Origin: Citricoccus sp. K5
GTDB taxonomy: Bacteria; Actinomycetota; Actinomycetes; Actinomycetales; Micrococcaceae
Length of the DNA stretch: 64,000 bases
Reading direction: 5' to 3'
Assembly (NCBI RefSeq): GCF_902506195.1
Contig: NZ_LR732817.1
Span: 186,001-250,000 of the forward strand
Part shown: piece by piece, positions 18,811 through 27,762 of the stretch
Numbering within the stretch: position 1 is the first letter of the stretch
Layout of the letters: each line of letters starts with the position of its first letter
Notes under the pieces: model-generated
What the model saw: the letters and a program-made list of their open reading frames with translations, nothing else
The model's database searches: none
What the model was told of the DNA's origin: nothing
Position numbers and translations under genes: made by a program

Positions 18811-19281
18811 ATGAGCACCCCATTGACCACCCCGGTCACCGTGACCCTGGACGAGCTCCCCGGCCTGCGGGGCCGGACCCTGGGCCCGTCGGGCTGGCGG
18901 ACCATCAGCCAGGAGGACATCGACGTCTTCGCGGACCTGACGGGGGACCACAATCCAATCCACGTGGACGAGGCCTTCGCCGCCAGCAGCGTCTATGGCA
19001 CGCGGATCGCCCACGGACTGCTGTCCCTGAGCATCGTCGTCCCGCACCTGTCCCAGCTGTGGAAGGTGACCGGGGCCGGCGTCGGGATCAACTACGGCCT
19101 CAACAAGGTGCGCTTCCCGGCACCCACGCCGGCCGGTGCCCGGGTCCGGGCCCGGGCCGAGGTGCTGGAGGTGACGGAGCTCGACGGCGGATGGCAGGTC
19201 GTCCTGAAGGTCACCTATGAGCTCGAGGGCGGTGAGAAGCCGGTCTGCGTGGCCGAGTTCGTCCTGAGGTACTACCGATGA
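18811..19281 (+). CDS. MaoC-family enoyl-CoA hydratase/dehydratase
   Basis: 156 aa single hot-dog domain. It contains FADLTGDHNPIHVDEAFA, with the hydratase dyad Asp46 and His51, and the following GTRIAHGLLS helix. MaoC hydratases add water across 2-enoyl-CoA, or act on related CoA thioesters. ATG 18811 follows GAAAGGGA. It is first in a six-gene operon in which every step of a CoA-dependent breakdown is represented. Confidence 0.92.
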   Translation: MSTPLTTPVTVTLDELPGLRGRTLGPSGWRTISQEDIDVFADLTGDHNPIHVDEAFAASSVYGTRIAHGLLSLSIVVPHLSQLWKVTGAGVGINYGLNKVRFPAPTPAGARVRARAEVLEVTELDGGWQVVLKVTYELEGGEKPVCVAEFVLRYYR

Positions 19282-20210
19282 GCGTCGCCCCGGCCGGGGC
19301 CGCCACCCGCCTCGACGGCCAGGTCGCCGTGGTGACCGGCGCCGGCCGGAGCCTGGGCCGGGCCTACGCGCTGGCCCTGGCTGAGGCGGGGGCCGCCGTC
19401 GTGGTCAATGACCTGGACCGCTCCACGGCGGACGCCACCGCCGCGCAGATCCGTGCCTCCGGGGGCCGCGCCGTCGCCGTGGTGGCCGCGGTGGGTTCAG
19501 CGGCGACGGCACAGGAGCTCGTGGACACGGCGGTGGGGGATTTCGGCCGGCTGGACGTCATGGTGGCCAACGCCGGGGCGCTCCGGGACCGCGTGCTGTG
19601 GAAGATGTCCGACGATGATTTCGACCTGGTGATCTCCTCCCACCTCCGCGGCGCCTTCACGTGCGGCCGGGCGGCCTCCGTGGCGATGCGCGAGCAGGGT
19701 GAGGGCGGGCGGATCATCCTGATCGGTTCCCCCGCGGGGCAATTCGGCAGCTTCGGGCAGACCAACTACGCCGCGGCGAAGGCCGGGCTGGTGGCCATGG
19801 CGAGGACGTGGTCCCTGGAACTGGCCCGGGCCAACATCACGGTCAACACGGTGATCCCCACCGCCCTGTCACCGATGACGGCGACCATTCCGGCCTATGC
19901 GCAGGTCTACGAGGACTTCCTCCAGGGCCGTCCCATCCCCGCCGCTTACCGGCGAGAGCACGCCCTCGGCTCCCCGGAGGACGTGGCGCCCCTGGTCGTC
20001 TGGCTCGCCTCACAGGCCTCTGCGGGCGTCACGGGTCAGGCCATCGGACTCGGCGGGGACCGCCTGACGCTCTACTCCCACCCGGACGTGCTGCGGACCC
20101 TGGACCACGACGGCGGCTGGTCGCCGGAGGCGATCGACGGCGCCTGGCACGGGGGCCTGGACCGCCAGGCCCAGCCCTCCGGCCCGCGTTCCGCCCGGGA
20201 GAAGGCGTGA
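19278..20210 (+). CDS. SDR-family oxidoreductase (3-hydroxyacyl-CoA dehydrogenase-like)
   Basis: 310 aa SDR with TGAGRSLGRAYALALAEAG at the N-terminus, NAGALRD in the middle and the catalytic GS...Y-AAAK arrangement. The fold resembles the dehydrogenase half of the type 2 multifunctional enzymes, which works alongside MaoC hydratases. It overlaps the MaoC gene by 4 bases. The last 50 residues extend beyond the usual SDR core, as in bile-acid and steroid-type SDRs. Confidence 0.9.
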   Translation: MSVAPAGAATRLDGQVAVVTGAGRSLGRAYALALAEAGAAVVVNDLDRSTADATAAQIRASGGRAVAVVAAVGSAATAQELVDTAVGDFGRLDVMVANAGALRDRVLWKMSDDDFDLVISSHLRGAFTCGRAASVAMREQGEGGRIILIGSPAGQFGSFGQTNYAAAKAGLVAMARTWSLELARANITVNTVIPTALSPMTATIPAYAQVYEDFLQGRPIPAAYRREHALGSPEDVAPLVVWLASQASAGVTGQAIGLGGDRLTLYSHPDVLRTLDHDGGWSPEAIDGAWHGGLDRQAQPSGPRSAREKA

Positions 20211-21850
20211 GCGGCCAGCACAGCCTCGTCTGGCAGGGGATCGCCGCGGCCGATCCGGACCGGACGGCCGTGGTGGGCGCGGACGGACGAACCTGGACAT
20301 ACGGTCAGCTGACCCGGGATGCCGCCGGCCTGGCCCGGGCGCTGCAGGACCACGGCGTCCGCCCCGGCGATCGCCTGGCAATCCTGCTGTACAACCGGCC
20401 CGAGTTCCTCATCGCCGTCTACGCGTGCCTGGCCACCGGGATCATCCCGGCACCCCTCAACTACCGGATCCGATCCGCTGACCTGGCGCAACTGCTGGCG
20501 GACTCGCAGGCCTCCGCCCTGGTGGCACCGGACTCGCTCGGGGAAGTCGTGGACGGAGCGCTGGAGCTCCTCGCCTCCCCGCCGGTCCTGATCCGGGTGG
20601 AGGACACGCCTGGGCGCCCCGCGGGCGGGGCCACCACGGACAGAGAGCCAGACTCCCGGACCGTCCTGTGCTGGGACCAGGCCGTGAACCGGGACGGCTC
20701 GCTCCCGCCCTCTCCTCCGGAGGACGCCGAACTCTGGATCTACACCGGAGGCACCACGGGGCGGCCCAAGGCGGCACGGTGGGTGGCCTCTGACCTGTTC
20801 GCCTCGCAACTGTTCAGCACCTACACGGTCCTGGGACTGGAGCCGCCCGGTGACGTGGCCGGAGCCGTGGCCGCCGCGATGGACGCGAGGACGCCGCACG
20901 TGGTCACCCTGCCCCTGGCCCCCTTCATCCACGGAACCGCCCTGACCGTCTCCCTCAGCACGCTGGTCCTGGGCGGGACGGTCCTCACCACCGATTCGCC
21001 CCGCCTGGACGCGGAGGCCGCGGTCCGGCTCGCCGGCGAGAGAGGGGCCACCCGCCTCGTGGTGGCCGGTGACGCCGTGGCCATCCCCGTGCTGGACGCC
21101 GCAGACAGGCTGGGCCTCCGGCTCGGCCACGTCACGTCCGTCTACAGCTCCGGGATGCGCTTCAGCCCCGAGACCAAGCGCCGGTTTCACGAACAGGGTG
21201 AGGTGTCCATCGTGGATCTTCTCGCCACCACCGAGGGCGGGGGGTTCGCCGTCACCCAGACTGACGGCGCAGACGACCTGCCGGGACGTCCGCGACTGTT
21301 CCCGACCGCCGTCGTGCTGGACGAGGGCCTCAATGAGGTCCAGGACCGCGTCGGCGCGCTGGGCATCCTGGCCTCCCACGGCGCACTGCCCCGTGGATAC
21401 CACGGTGACGAGCGGAAGACGGCCGAGACGTTCCCGATGATCCGGGGGAAACAGCATGTGGTGCCCGGCGACTGGGTCCGCGTCCTGGAGGACCGCCACA
21501 TCGAGTTCCTGGGCCGTGGCAGTTCCGTGGTCAACACCGGTGGCGAGAAGGTCTATCCGCAGGAGGTGGAGGAAGCCCTGCTCAGCCACCCCTCGGTGCT
21601 CGACGCCGTGGTGGTGGGGCTTCCGGATGCCCGCTTCGGCGAGATCGTGGCGGCCGCCGTCGCCGTGCAGGACGCGACGCCGGCCACGGCCATCCTGGAC
21701 CACGCCGCCTCCCGGCTGGCCGGCTACAAGAAACCCCGGCACGTGATGGTCCGGCCCGTCCTGGACCGGAGCCCGCAGGGAAAACTGAACCTCGCCCAAC
21801 TGCGCCAGGACATGACCCGCGACCGTGAAGCCCAGGGAAGGACACCATGA
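20207..21850 (+). CDS. AMP-dependent acyl-CoA synthetase/ligase
   Basis: 547 aa ANL-superfamily enzyme that activates a carboxylic acid to its CoA thioester with ATP. P-loop YTGGTTGRPKA, hinge FLGRGSSVVNTGGEKVYP, and the C-terminal catalytic Lys in SPQGKLN. GTG start at 20207 overlaps the SDR stop. It supplies the CoA ester for the neighbouring acyl-CoA dehydrogenase and hydratase. The substrate acid is unknown. Confidence 0.93.
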   Translation: MSGQHSLVWQGIAAADPDRTAVVGADGRTWTYGQLTRDAAGLARALQDHGVRPGDRLAILLYNRPEFLIAVYACLATGIIPAPLNYRIRSADLAQLLADSQASALVAPDSLGEVVDGALELLASPPVLIRVEDTPGRPAGGATTDREPDSRTVLCWDQAVNRDGSLPPSPPEDAELWIYTGGTTGRPKAARWVASDLFASQLFSTYTVLGLEPPGDVAGAVAAAMDARTPHVVTLPLAPFIHGTALTVSLSTLVLGGTVLTTDSPRLDAEAAVRLAGERGATRLVVAGDAVAIPVLDAADRLGLRLGHVTSVYSSGMRFSPETKRRFHEQGEVSIVDLLATTEGGGFAVTQTDGADDLPGRPRLFPTAVVLDEGLNEVQDRVGALGILASHGALPRGYHGDERKTAETFPMIRGKQHVVPGDWVRVLEDRHIEFLGRGSSVVNTGGEKVYPQEVEEALLSHPSVLDAVVVGLPDARFGEIVAAAVAVQDATPATAILDHAASRLAGYKKPRHVMVRPVLDRSPQGKLNLAQLRQDMTRDREAQGRTP

Positions 21851-23043
21851 CCGAGGCCGCCGTCCAGGACGGGACCGAACTGACCTATCCCGGCGACCTG
21901 CTCGGGTTCGCCGCGGACCTGACCGCCGCGGAGCGGGCCAAGCTGCTCCAGCTGAGGGCCTACCTCGACGAGCATGTCCGGCCCACCCTTCCCGACCACT
22001 GGGAGCGCGCGGCCCACCTCGGCCATCTCCGCGGGCCGCTGGCCGAGATGCGCCTCGTGGACGACCCCGCCCTGGTGGACGGTGAGGGCCGGACCCGTGC
22101 CCTGTACCGGGGATTCCGCAGCATCGAACTGTGCCGTGCCGACCTGTCCGTGTCCATGACCTACGGCGGCCAGGTCGGGATGTTCCGCACCCTCGTGCTG
22201 GAGGGCGGCAGCCCCGCGCAGGTGGCGGACTGGGATCAGGACATCATCGACTTCCGGATGACCGGCTGCTTCGCCCTCACCGAGCCCGAGCACGGATCGG
22301 ACATCGCCGGCGGCCTGGCCACCACCGCCCGCCGCCAGGGCGAGGGCTGGGTCCTCAACGGCGCCAAGCGGTGGATCGGCAACGCCACGATCTCGGACCA
22401 CGCCGTGGTGGTGGCCCGGGAGGAGGGCGGCGACCGCGTCCTGGCCTTCCTGGTCCCCGCGCGGGCACCGGGGGTGGAGATGTCCGTGATCGAGCACAAG
22501 GCGGCGCTGCGGACCGTCCACAATGCGGACATCACGTTGCGGGAGGTCCAGGTCCCGGACGAACTGAGGTTGCCCCGCATCACCTCGTTCGCGGACCTCA
22601 ACCGCGCCTTCCGCACCCTGCGCCCCGAGATCGCCTGGAGTTCCGCCGGAATGCAGCTGGCCGCCTACGAGGCGGCCCTCGGGTATGCGCAGCGGCGTGA
22701 GCAGTTCGGCCGGCCCATCGCGTCCTTCCAGCTGGTGCAGGACAAGCTGGTGCGGATCGTGGAGAACATCGCCCAGACCCTCGCCCTGGCCGTGCGTACC
22801 ACCACTCACCCCGTGGCCGATGACGTGACGCCGAGCCTGATCAAGCTGGTGGCCGGCAACCGGCTCCGGGAGTCCGCGGCCCTGGCGCGGGAGACCGTGG
22901 GCGGCAACGGCCTGCTCCTGGAGAACGACGTGGTCCGCTACTTCATGGACGCCGAGGCCATGTACACGTTCGAGGGCACCCGCGAGATGAACACGCTGAT
23001 CCTCGGGCGCGCCCTGACCGGGCACAGCGCCTTCGTTCGATGA
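21847..23043 (+). CDS. Acyl-CoA dehydrogenase
   Basis: 398 aa FAD-dependent flavoprotein. FALTEPEHGSD is the acyl-CoA/FAD signature, followed by NGAKRWIGNA, and the C-terminal YTFEGTREMN carries the catalytic Glu. The sequence is close to the glutaryl-CoA dehydrogenase-type branch by feel of these motifs, but the substrate is not certain. It overlaps the ligase gene by 4 bases. It would introduce the double bond hydrated by the MaoC enzyme. Confidence 0.93.
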   Translation: MTEAAVQDGTELTYPGDLLGFAADLTAAERAKLLQLRAYLDEHVRPTLPDHWERAAHLGHLRGPLAEMRLVDDPALVDGEGRTRALYRGFRSIELCRADLSVSMTYGGQVGMFRTLVLEGGSPAQVADWDQDIIDFRMTGCFALTEPEHGSDIAGGLATTARRQGEGWVLNGAKRWIGNATISDHAVVVAREEGGDRVLAFLVPARAPGVEMSVIEHKAALRTVHNADITLREVQVPDELRLPRITSFADLNRAFRTLRPEIAWSSAGMQLAAYEAALGYAQRREQFGRPIASFQLVQDKLVRIVENIAQTLALAVRTTTHPVADDVTPSLIKLVAGNRLRESAALARETVGGNGLLLENDVVRYFMDAEAMYTFEGTREMNTLILGRALTGHSAFVR

Positions 23044-24410
23044 AAGGGACCATGATGAGCCACGCCATCCAGGAGCAACCCCGGGCCACACCGGTCATCG
23101 GCGAGTACGAGGTGGTGGTCGTCGGCGGTGGCCCCGCCGGTCTGATGGCTGCCGCGTCAGCTGCCCGCGAGGGCCGGTCGACCGTGCTCATCGAGCGCTA
23201 CGGTTTCCTGGGCGGCGCCGGGACCATGGGCGGGTTGAGCACGTTCTGCGGGCTCCACGCCCGCGTCCGGGGCGAGCACCGGCGGGTCGTGCGCGGATAC
23301 GCCGACGAGTTGCTGGACCGGCTCGACCGGATGGATGGGCTCAGCGAGCCGCACCTCAGTGTCCAGGACCGGATCCAGGCCCAGGCCTTCGACATCTCGG
23401 CCTACAAGGTCGCGGCCGACGAGTTCCTGGTCGGCAGCGGAGCGGACATCCTGTTCCACGCCACGGCCGTCGGCGCGGCCATGGCCGCCGACGAGCGGAT
23501 CGATGCGGTGCTGATCGAATCCAAGTCCGGCCGGGCCGCCATCCGCGGGCAGGTCTTCATCGACGGCTCCGGGGACGCCGACCTCGTGCGATGGTCCGGC
23601 GCCCCCGTGGAGAAGTCCGCCGAGCTCCTCTACCCGTCACTGATGTTCCGCATCAACGGCGTGGACCACCGGTCGGCCGGAGAGGCCTGGCGGACCGTGG
23701 CCACGTTGATGGAGGACGCCGAGGCCCGGGGGGAACGGACCTTCCCACGTAAGAAGCCGATCGTCAGACCGCAGCGCAACCCCCTGGAGTGGCGGGCCAA
23801 CCTGACCCAGCTGTCCAATGAGGACGGTTCCGCGGTGGACGGCACGGACCTGTGGCAGCTCTCCCACGGCGAACTGCAGGGCCGGCGCCAGGTGTGGGAC
23901 GTCTTCGGGTTCATCCGGGACCACACCCCCGGCTTCGCGGAAGCCTACGTGGTGGACATCGCACCGCAGATCGGCATCCGTGAGACCTACCGCAGCCTCG
24001 GCGCCTACCAGCTCAGTGAGGCGGACATCCTGGGCTGCGTGGACTTCGAGGATGCCATCGGGGTCCAGGGCTGGCCCGTGGAGGCCCATGTGGAGGGGAC
24101 CGTGGAGTTCAGGTTTCCGCCCGGTGGACTCGAATCCCGGGGCTTCAACCAGCTGCCGTACCGCATGCTCCTACCGCAGGGGGTGGACAACCTGCTGACC
24201 GTGGGGCGCTCCGCCTCGATGACCCAATGGGGTCAGTCCTCGGCCCGCGTCACCGGCCCCTGCTTTGTCATGGGACAGGCCGCCGGGACCGCGGCACACC
24301 TCAGCCTCACCGAGGGGACAGCGGTGGGCGGCATCGACGTGGCTCGCCTCCAGGGGCGGCTGGCTGACGCCGGGGCATACCTGGGGACCGACCTGCCACC
24401 GGACGACTGA
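23040..24410 (+). CDS. FAD-dependent oxidoreductase
   Basis: 456 aa from the ATG at 23040. VVVVGGGPAGLMAAASAAREG near residue 25 is the dinucleotide-binding loop, followed by ERYGFLGGAGTMGGL and a C-terminal QWGQSSARVTGPCFVMGQAAG, as in the FAD_oxidored (succinate dehydrogenase/fumarate reductase-like) group. ATG 23052 with AAAGGG five bases before it is a better start by ribosome site; 23040 is coupled to the upstream stop. It would desaturate or oxidise an intermediate of the operon's pathway; no quinone or heme partner is encoded here. Confidence 0.88.
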   Translation: MKGTMMSHAIQEQPRATPVIGEYEVVVVGGGPAGLMAAASAAREGRSTVLIERYGFLGGAGTMGGLSTFCGLHARVRGEHRRVVRGYADELLDRLDRMDGLSEPHLSVQDRIQAQAFDISAYKVAADEFLVGSGADILFHATAVGAAMAADERIDAVLIESKSGRAAIRGQVFIDGSGDADLVRWSGAPVEKSAELLYPSLMFRINGVDHRSAGEAWRTVATLMEDAEARGERTFPRKKPIVRPQRNPLEWRANLTQLSNEDGSAVDGTDLWQLSHGELQGRRQVWDVFGFIRDHTPGFAEAYVVDIAPQIGIRETYRSLGAYQLSEADILGCVDFEDAIGVQGWPVEAHVEGTVEFRFPPGGLESRGFNQLPYRMLLPQGVDNLLTVGRSASMTQWGQSSARVTGPCFVMGQAAGTAAHLSLTEGTAVGGIDVARLQGRLADAGAYLGTDLPPDD

Positions 24411-24424
24411 AGGAAGGCACAACC

Positions 24425-26188
24425 ATGAACACCACCCCCATGATCCCGCCCTGGCCACCGCTGCGGAGCAACTTCCCCGTGGACTCCATGCGCTCCCTGG
24501 CCCGGCGGGCGGAATGGAAGCCTCTGGGGATCGACCCCGAGCACCTGGACCGGCCCAAGGTCGCCATCGTCAACACCTCGAACGACCTGGCGGCGTGCTT
24601 CGCCCACCTGGACGGGATCGTGGTGGTGCTCAAGGAGGAGCTGCGGAGCCTGGGGGTGCTTCCCCTGGAGATCCGTACCTCCGCACCCTCGGACTTCATC
24701 ACGAGCGTCGGCCGGGCCGGCCGGTACGTGCTCCCGGCGCGGGACCTGATCACCAACGACATCGAGGTGATGGTCGAGGGGGCCCAGCTGGACGGGATGA
24801 TCTGCCTCAGTTCCTGTGACAAGACCACTCCGGCCCACCTGATGGCCGCCGGACGGCTCAACGTGCCCACGGTGGTCATCCCCTGCGGCTACCAGCACTC
24901 CGGGCTGGCGGAGGACGGCGGCGCGGACATCGAGGAGGTGTTCCTCCAGGCCTCCTACCACTCCATCCGCGGCGGCGACCAGGGAGAGATGGAGGCGATG
25001 GCGGACACCGCCATCCGCGGCCCGGGAGTCTGTGCCGGGCTGGCCACCGCCAACTCCATGCACATGATCGCCGAGGTCCTCGGCATGGCCGTCTCCGGGG
25101 CGGCACCCGTCCGGGCGAACAGCGAGCGGATGTGGGACTCCGTCCGCCGCTCCGCCGCGGCGATGGCCCACGCCCTGCGGCACGACGTCCGCCCCCGGGA
25201 CATCATCACCGCCGGCGCCATCCATGATGCGGTCACCGTGATGCTCTCCGTGGGAGCCTCGGTGAACACCATCAAGCACCTGCAGGCCGTCGCGGTCGAG
25301 GCGGGACTGGACGTCGACGTCTGGGAGGCCTTCCGCGCCCAGGGCCGCCGGGTGCCGCTGCTGGCCTCCATCCGCCCCAACGGCCCGCACCTGGTGGAGG
25401 ACCTTGAGGACGCCGGGGGAGCGGCCACGATCCTCCGGGAGCTGGCACCCCTGCTGTCCACCGACCGGATCACGGTGACGGGAGAGACGCTCGCCGCACG
25501 CATCGGCGCTGCGCCACCGGCGGACGGCACGGTCATCCGCGGCCTGGGGGATCCGTACTCCACCCAGCCCTCCATCGTGGTGCTGCGGGGCAGCCTGGCT
25601 GCCACCGGCTCGGTGTCCAAGCGGCCCATCCCAGACCCGGGGCCCTATACCTTCACCGGCCCCGCGCGGATCTTCCACTCCCGGGAGGAGGGGATCGAGG
25701 CGGTGGCCGCGGGCCGGGTCCAGGCCGGCGACGTGGTGGTCCTGCGCGGCCTCGGCCTGGAGGGCGGCCCGGGGATGGGGTTCGTCTCCGGCCTGATCTT
25801 CGCGCTCGAGGGTGCCGGCCTGGCCGGTCGGGTCGGCTTCGTCACCGACGGTCAGTACTCCGGGCTGGCCAACTCCGGGGTCATGGTGGGGGAGGTCTCT
25901 CCCGAGGCCGCCACTGGCGGTGCCATCGGACTGATCCAGGACGGGGACCCCATCGCGATCGATCTCCAGGCCGGCACCATCGACGTCCTGGTGGACCCGG
26001 CGGTGCTCCAGGTCCGGCCGCCCTTCCGGCGCCCGGAAGAGCACCAGCCCGACGCCGGCCCCGTCGGCTACCTGGACCTGTACCGCAGTGCCGTCCAGCC
26101 CCTGGCCTGCGGCGCGGTGCTGTGTCCGCGCCCGGGAACCGCGGGCCAGGGGGCCTGCGCCGCGGAAGCCGGCCGGCCGGCGTCGTGA
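24425..26188 (+). CDS. IlvD/Edd-family dehydratase
   Basis: 587 aa iron-sulfur dehydratase related to dihydroxyacid dehydratase, 6-phosphogluconate dehydratase and sugar-acid dehydratases. Cluster-region cysteines are present in CLSSCDKTTPAHLMAAG and in GVCAGLATANSMHMIAE, and the C-terminal FVTDGQYSG is family-typical. The family removes water from a vicinal diol acid to give a 2-oxo acid. AAGGAAGG precedes ATG 24425. Its presence at the end of an acyl-CoA operon is unusual and implies a polyhydroxylated acid in the pathway. Confidence 0.88.
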   Translation: MNTTPMIPPWPPLRSNFPVDSMRSLARRAEWKPLGIDPEHLDRPKVAIVNTSNDLAACFAHLDGIVVVLKEELRSLGVLPLEIRTSAPSDFITSVGRAGRYVLPARDLITNDIEVMVEGAQLDGMICLSSCDKTTPAHLMAAGRLNVPTVVIPCGYQHSGLAEDGGADIEEVFLQASYHSIRGGDQGEMEAMADTAIRGPGVCAGLATANSMHMIAEVLGMAVSGAAPVRANSERMWDSVRRSAAAMAHALRHDVRPRDIITAGAIHDAVTVMLSVGASVNTIKHLQAVAVEAGLDVDVWEAFRAQGRRVPLLASIRPNGPHLVEDLEDAGGAATILRELAPLLSTDRITVTGETLAARIGAAPPADGTVIRGLGDPYSTQPSIVVLRGSLAATGSVSKRPIPDPGPYTFTGPARIFHSREEGIEAVAAGRVQAGDVVVLRGLGLEGGPGMGFVSGLIFALEGAGLAGRVGFVTDGQYSGLANSGVMVGEVSPEAATGGAIGLIQDGDPIAIDLQAGTIDVLVDPAVLQVRPPFRRPEEHQPDAGPVGYLDLYRSAVQPLACGAVLCPRPGTAGQGACAAEAGRPAS

Positions 26189-26199
26189 GCTGTGCCCAG

Positions 26200-27558
26200 T
26201 TACCGCGAGCTCTCCCAGGAGGCATCGAAGCGGCCGGTCCTCAGCGGCAGGATGGTCACCAGCGCCAGCACGCCGAGAGCCAGGATATACAGCGAGATCG
26301 GCCAGGAGGCGCCGAAGCTGGCATAGAGGCTGGTGGCGATCAGCGGGGCGAACCCACCGCCGACGATCGAGCCGATCTGGTAGGCCGTGGAGGCGCCCGA
26401 GTACCGGACATTGGCGGGGAACAACTCGGCCACCAGAGCCGCCTGCGGACCGGCCATGAGCGACTGGGCGATCAGGAGGACGGCGAACCCGAGCAGGATC
26501 AGCACCGGCTGCGCCGTGTCCACGAGCCAGAAGAACGGGAAGGCGCCCAGGACCACGAGCGCCGCGCCGGCCACGAAGACGGACTTCTGCCGGAAGCGAT
26601 CCGCCAGCATCGCTCCCAGCAGCACCGTGACCAGGTGGACCACCGCACCGCCGACGATCAGCCAGAGCATGGTGGGCTGGGGGAGGCCCAGCGCCTCGGT
26701 GCCGTAGGAGAGCATGTACACGGAGTAGAGGTAGCCGATGGCCGGGGAGGCGGCGGAGGCCAGGCCGGCGAGCAGGGTGGTGCCGCCGTGGTGGCGCAGC
26801 AGCTCGCCGAGGGGGAAGCGGTGTACCTCGTCGTTCTCCTGCGTCTGCTGGAAGACCGGGGAGTCCTCGACCTTGAACCGCAGGTAGAGGGCCACGATGA
26901 TCAGCAACGCGGAGACCAGGAATGGCACGCGCCAGCCCCAGGCCTGGAAGGCCTCCGGTGCGAGGGTGGCTGTGACGAGGATGAAGACCAGGTTGGACAC
27001 GATGATGCCGACGGGCAGCCCCATCTGCGGGAAGGCGCCGAACAGGGCTCGCCGGTTCCGCGGGGCGTACTCGACCGCCATGAGGACGGCGCCACCCCAC
27101 TCGCCGCCCACGCCGAGGCCCTGGACGAAGCGCAGCACCACCAGCAGGATCGGCGCCCAGACGCCGATCGTCGCGAAGTTCGGCAGCAGGCCGATGCCCA
27201 CGGTGGCGCCGCCCATCACGAGCATGGTGATCAGCAGCATCTTCTTGCGGCCGATCTGGTCGCCGAAGTGGCCGGCGAGCAGTCCGCCGATCGGCCGGGC
27301 GATGAACCCGACCGCGAAGGTGGCGAAGGCCGCGAGCGTCCCGGCAATCGGGTCCTCGCTCGGGAAGAACTGTGGTCCGAAGATCAGGGCTGCCGCCGAG
27401 CCGTAGATGAAGAAGTCGTACCACTCGATGGCGGTGCCCACGAAGCTGGCGCCGAGGACCTTGCGCTGTTCGGCGGGGGTGGGGGCCACCGCACCGGCTG
27501 GGGGCGTCGGGGAGTGGGGCGTCTCTGCGGCTGGAGCGGCGGAGTGGTTCGAAGGCAA
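26200..27558 (-). CDS. MFS transporter, metabolite:H+ symporter type
   Basis: 452 aa, twelve membrane segments. It has the MHS-family signature: EWYDFFIYGSAAALIF in helix 1 and RPIGGLLAGHFGDQIGRKK in the helix 2-3 loop. These carriers import small carboxylates and aromatic acids with protons. I start it at TTG 27558 because AGAAAGG lies 9 bases upstream. An ATG at 27630 is also in frame (476 aa), but it falls at or before the transcription start expected from the TTGACA-N17-GATAGT promoter. It faces the ring-cleavage genes divergently. Confidence 0.88.
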   Translation of the reverse strand: MPSNHSAAPAAETPHSPTPPAGAVAPTPAEQRKVLGASFVGTAIEWYDFFIYGSAAALIFGPQFFPSEDPIAGTLAAFATFAVGFIARPIGGLLAGHFGDQIGRKKMLLITMLVMGGATVGIGLLPNFATIGVWAPILLVVLRFVQGLGVGGEWGGAVLMAVEYAPRNRRALFGAFPQMGLPVGIIVSNLVFILVTATLAPEAFQAWGWRVPFLVSALLIIVALYLRFKVEDSPVFQQTQENDEVHRFPLGELLRHHGGTTLLAGLASAASPAIGYLYSVYMLSYGTEALGLPQPTMLWLIVGGAVVHLVTVLLGAMLADRFRQKSVFVAGAALVVLGAFPFFWLVDTAQPVLILLGFAVLLIAQSLMAGPQAALVAELFPANVRYSGASTAYQIGSIVGGGFAPLIATSLYASFGASWPISLYILALGVLALVTILPLRTGRFDASWESSR

Positions 27559-27633
27559 GGATCGAAACCTTTCTCGGATCTGGTCACGGGGGCGTCGGTT
27601 GAGGTCGTCGTGCGGTGATCTGAAACACATGTC

Positions 27634-27662
27634 ACTATCCCCGTAGGCAGTTGGATTGTCAA
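27634..27662 (-). promoter_or_regulatory. Leftward promoter for the MFS gene
   Basis: On the minus strand TTGACA (27662-27657), 17 bases, then GATAGT (27639-27634), a good housekeeping-sigma match. The -35 box lies inside the operator, so a bound regulator would block it. Confidence 0.6.
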
Positions 27663-27679
27663 CAATTTTGTTGGCAGTC
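27654..27679. promoter_or_regulatory. Operator-like dyad between MFS and PIG-L genes
   Basis: 12-base arms GATTGTCAACAA and TTGTTGGCAGTC with a TT spacer; 10 of 12 positions match. The left arm recurs exactly at 31237-31248. The form resembles GntR-family sites, but no regulator is encoded beside it. Confidence 0.6.
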
Positions 27680-27700
27680 TCGCTGATTCCTGTCTACGCT
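27671..27700 (+). promoter_or_regulatory. Rightward promoter for the PIG-L operon
   Basis: TTGGCA (27671-27676), 18 bases, TACGCT (27695-27700), overlapping the right arm of the dyad. It leaves a leader of about 55 bases before ATG 27763. Confidence 0.5.
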
Positions 27701-27762
27701 GGGGGCAAGAGTGAGCCTCCAGCACCGGTGCACCGGCGCTGACCCCCGAAAGGAACCCCACC

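Noticed and set aside
24233-27424. 1063-codon open frame on the minus strand
   Set aside because: It is antisense to the dehydratase and in another frame of the MFS gene, with no recognisable protein. A codon-bias shadow.
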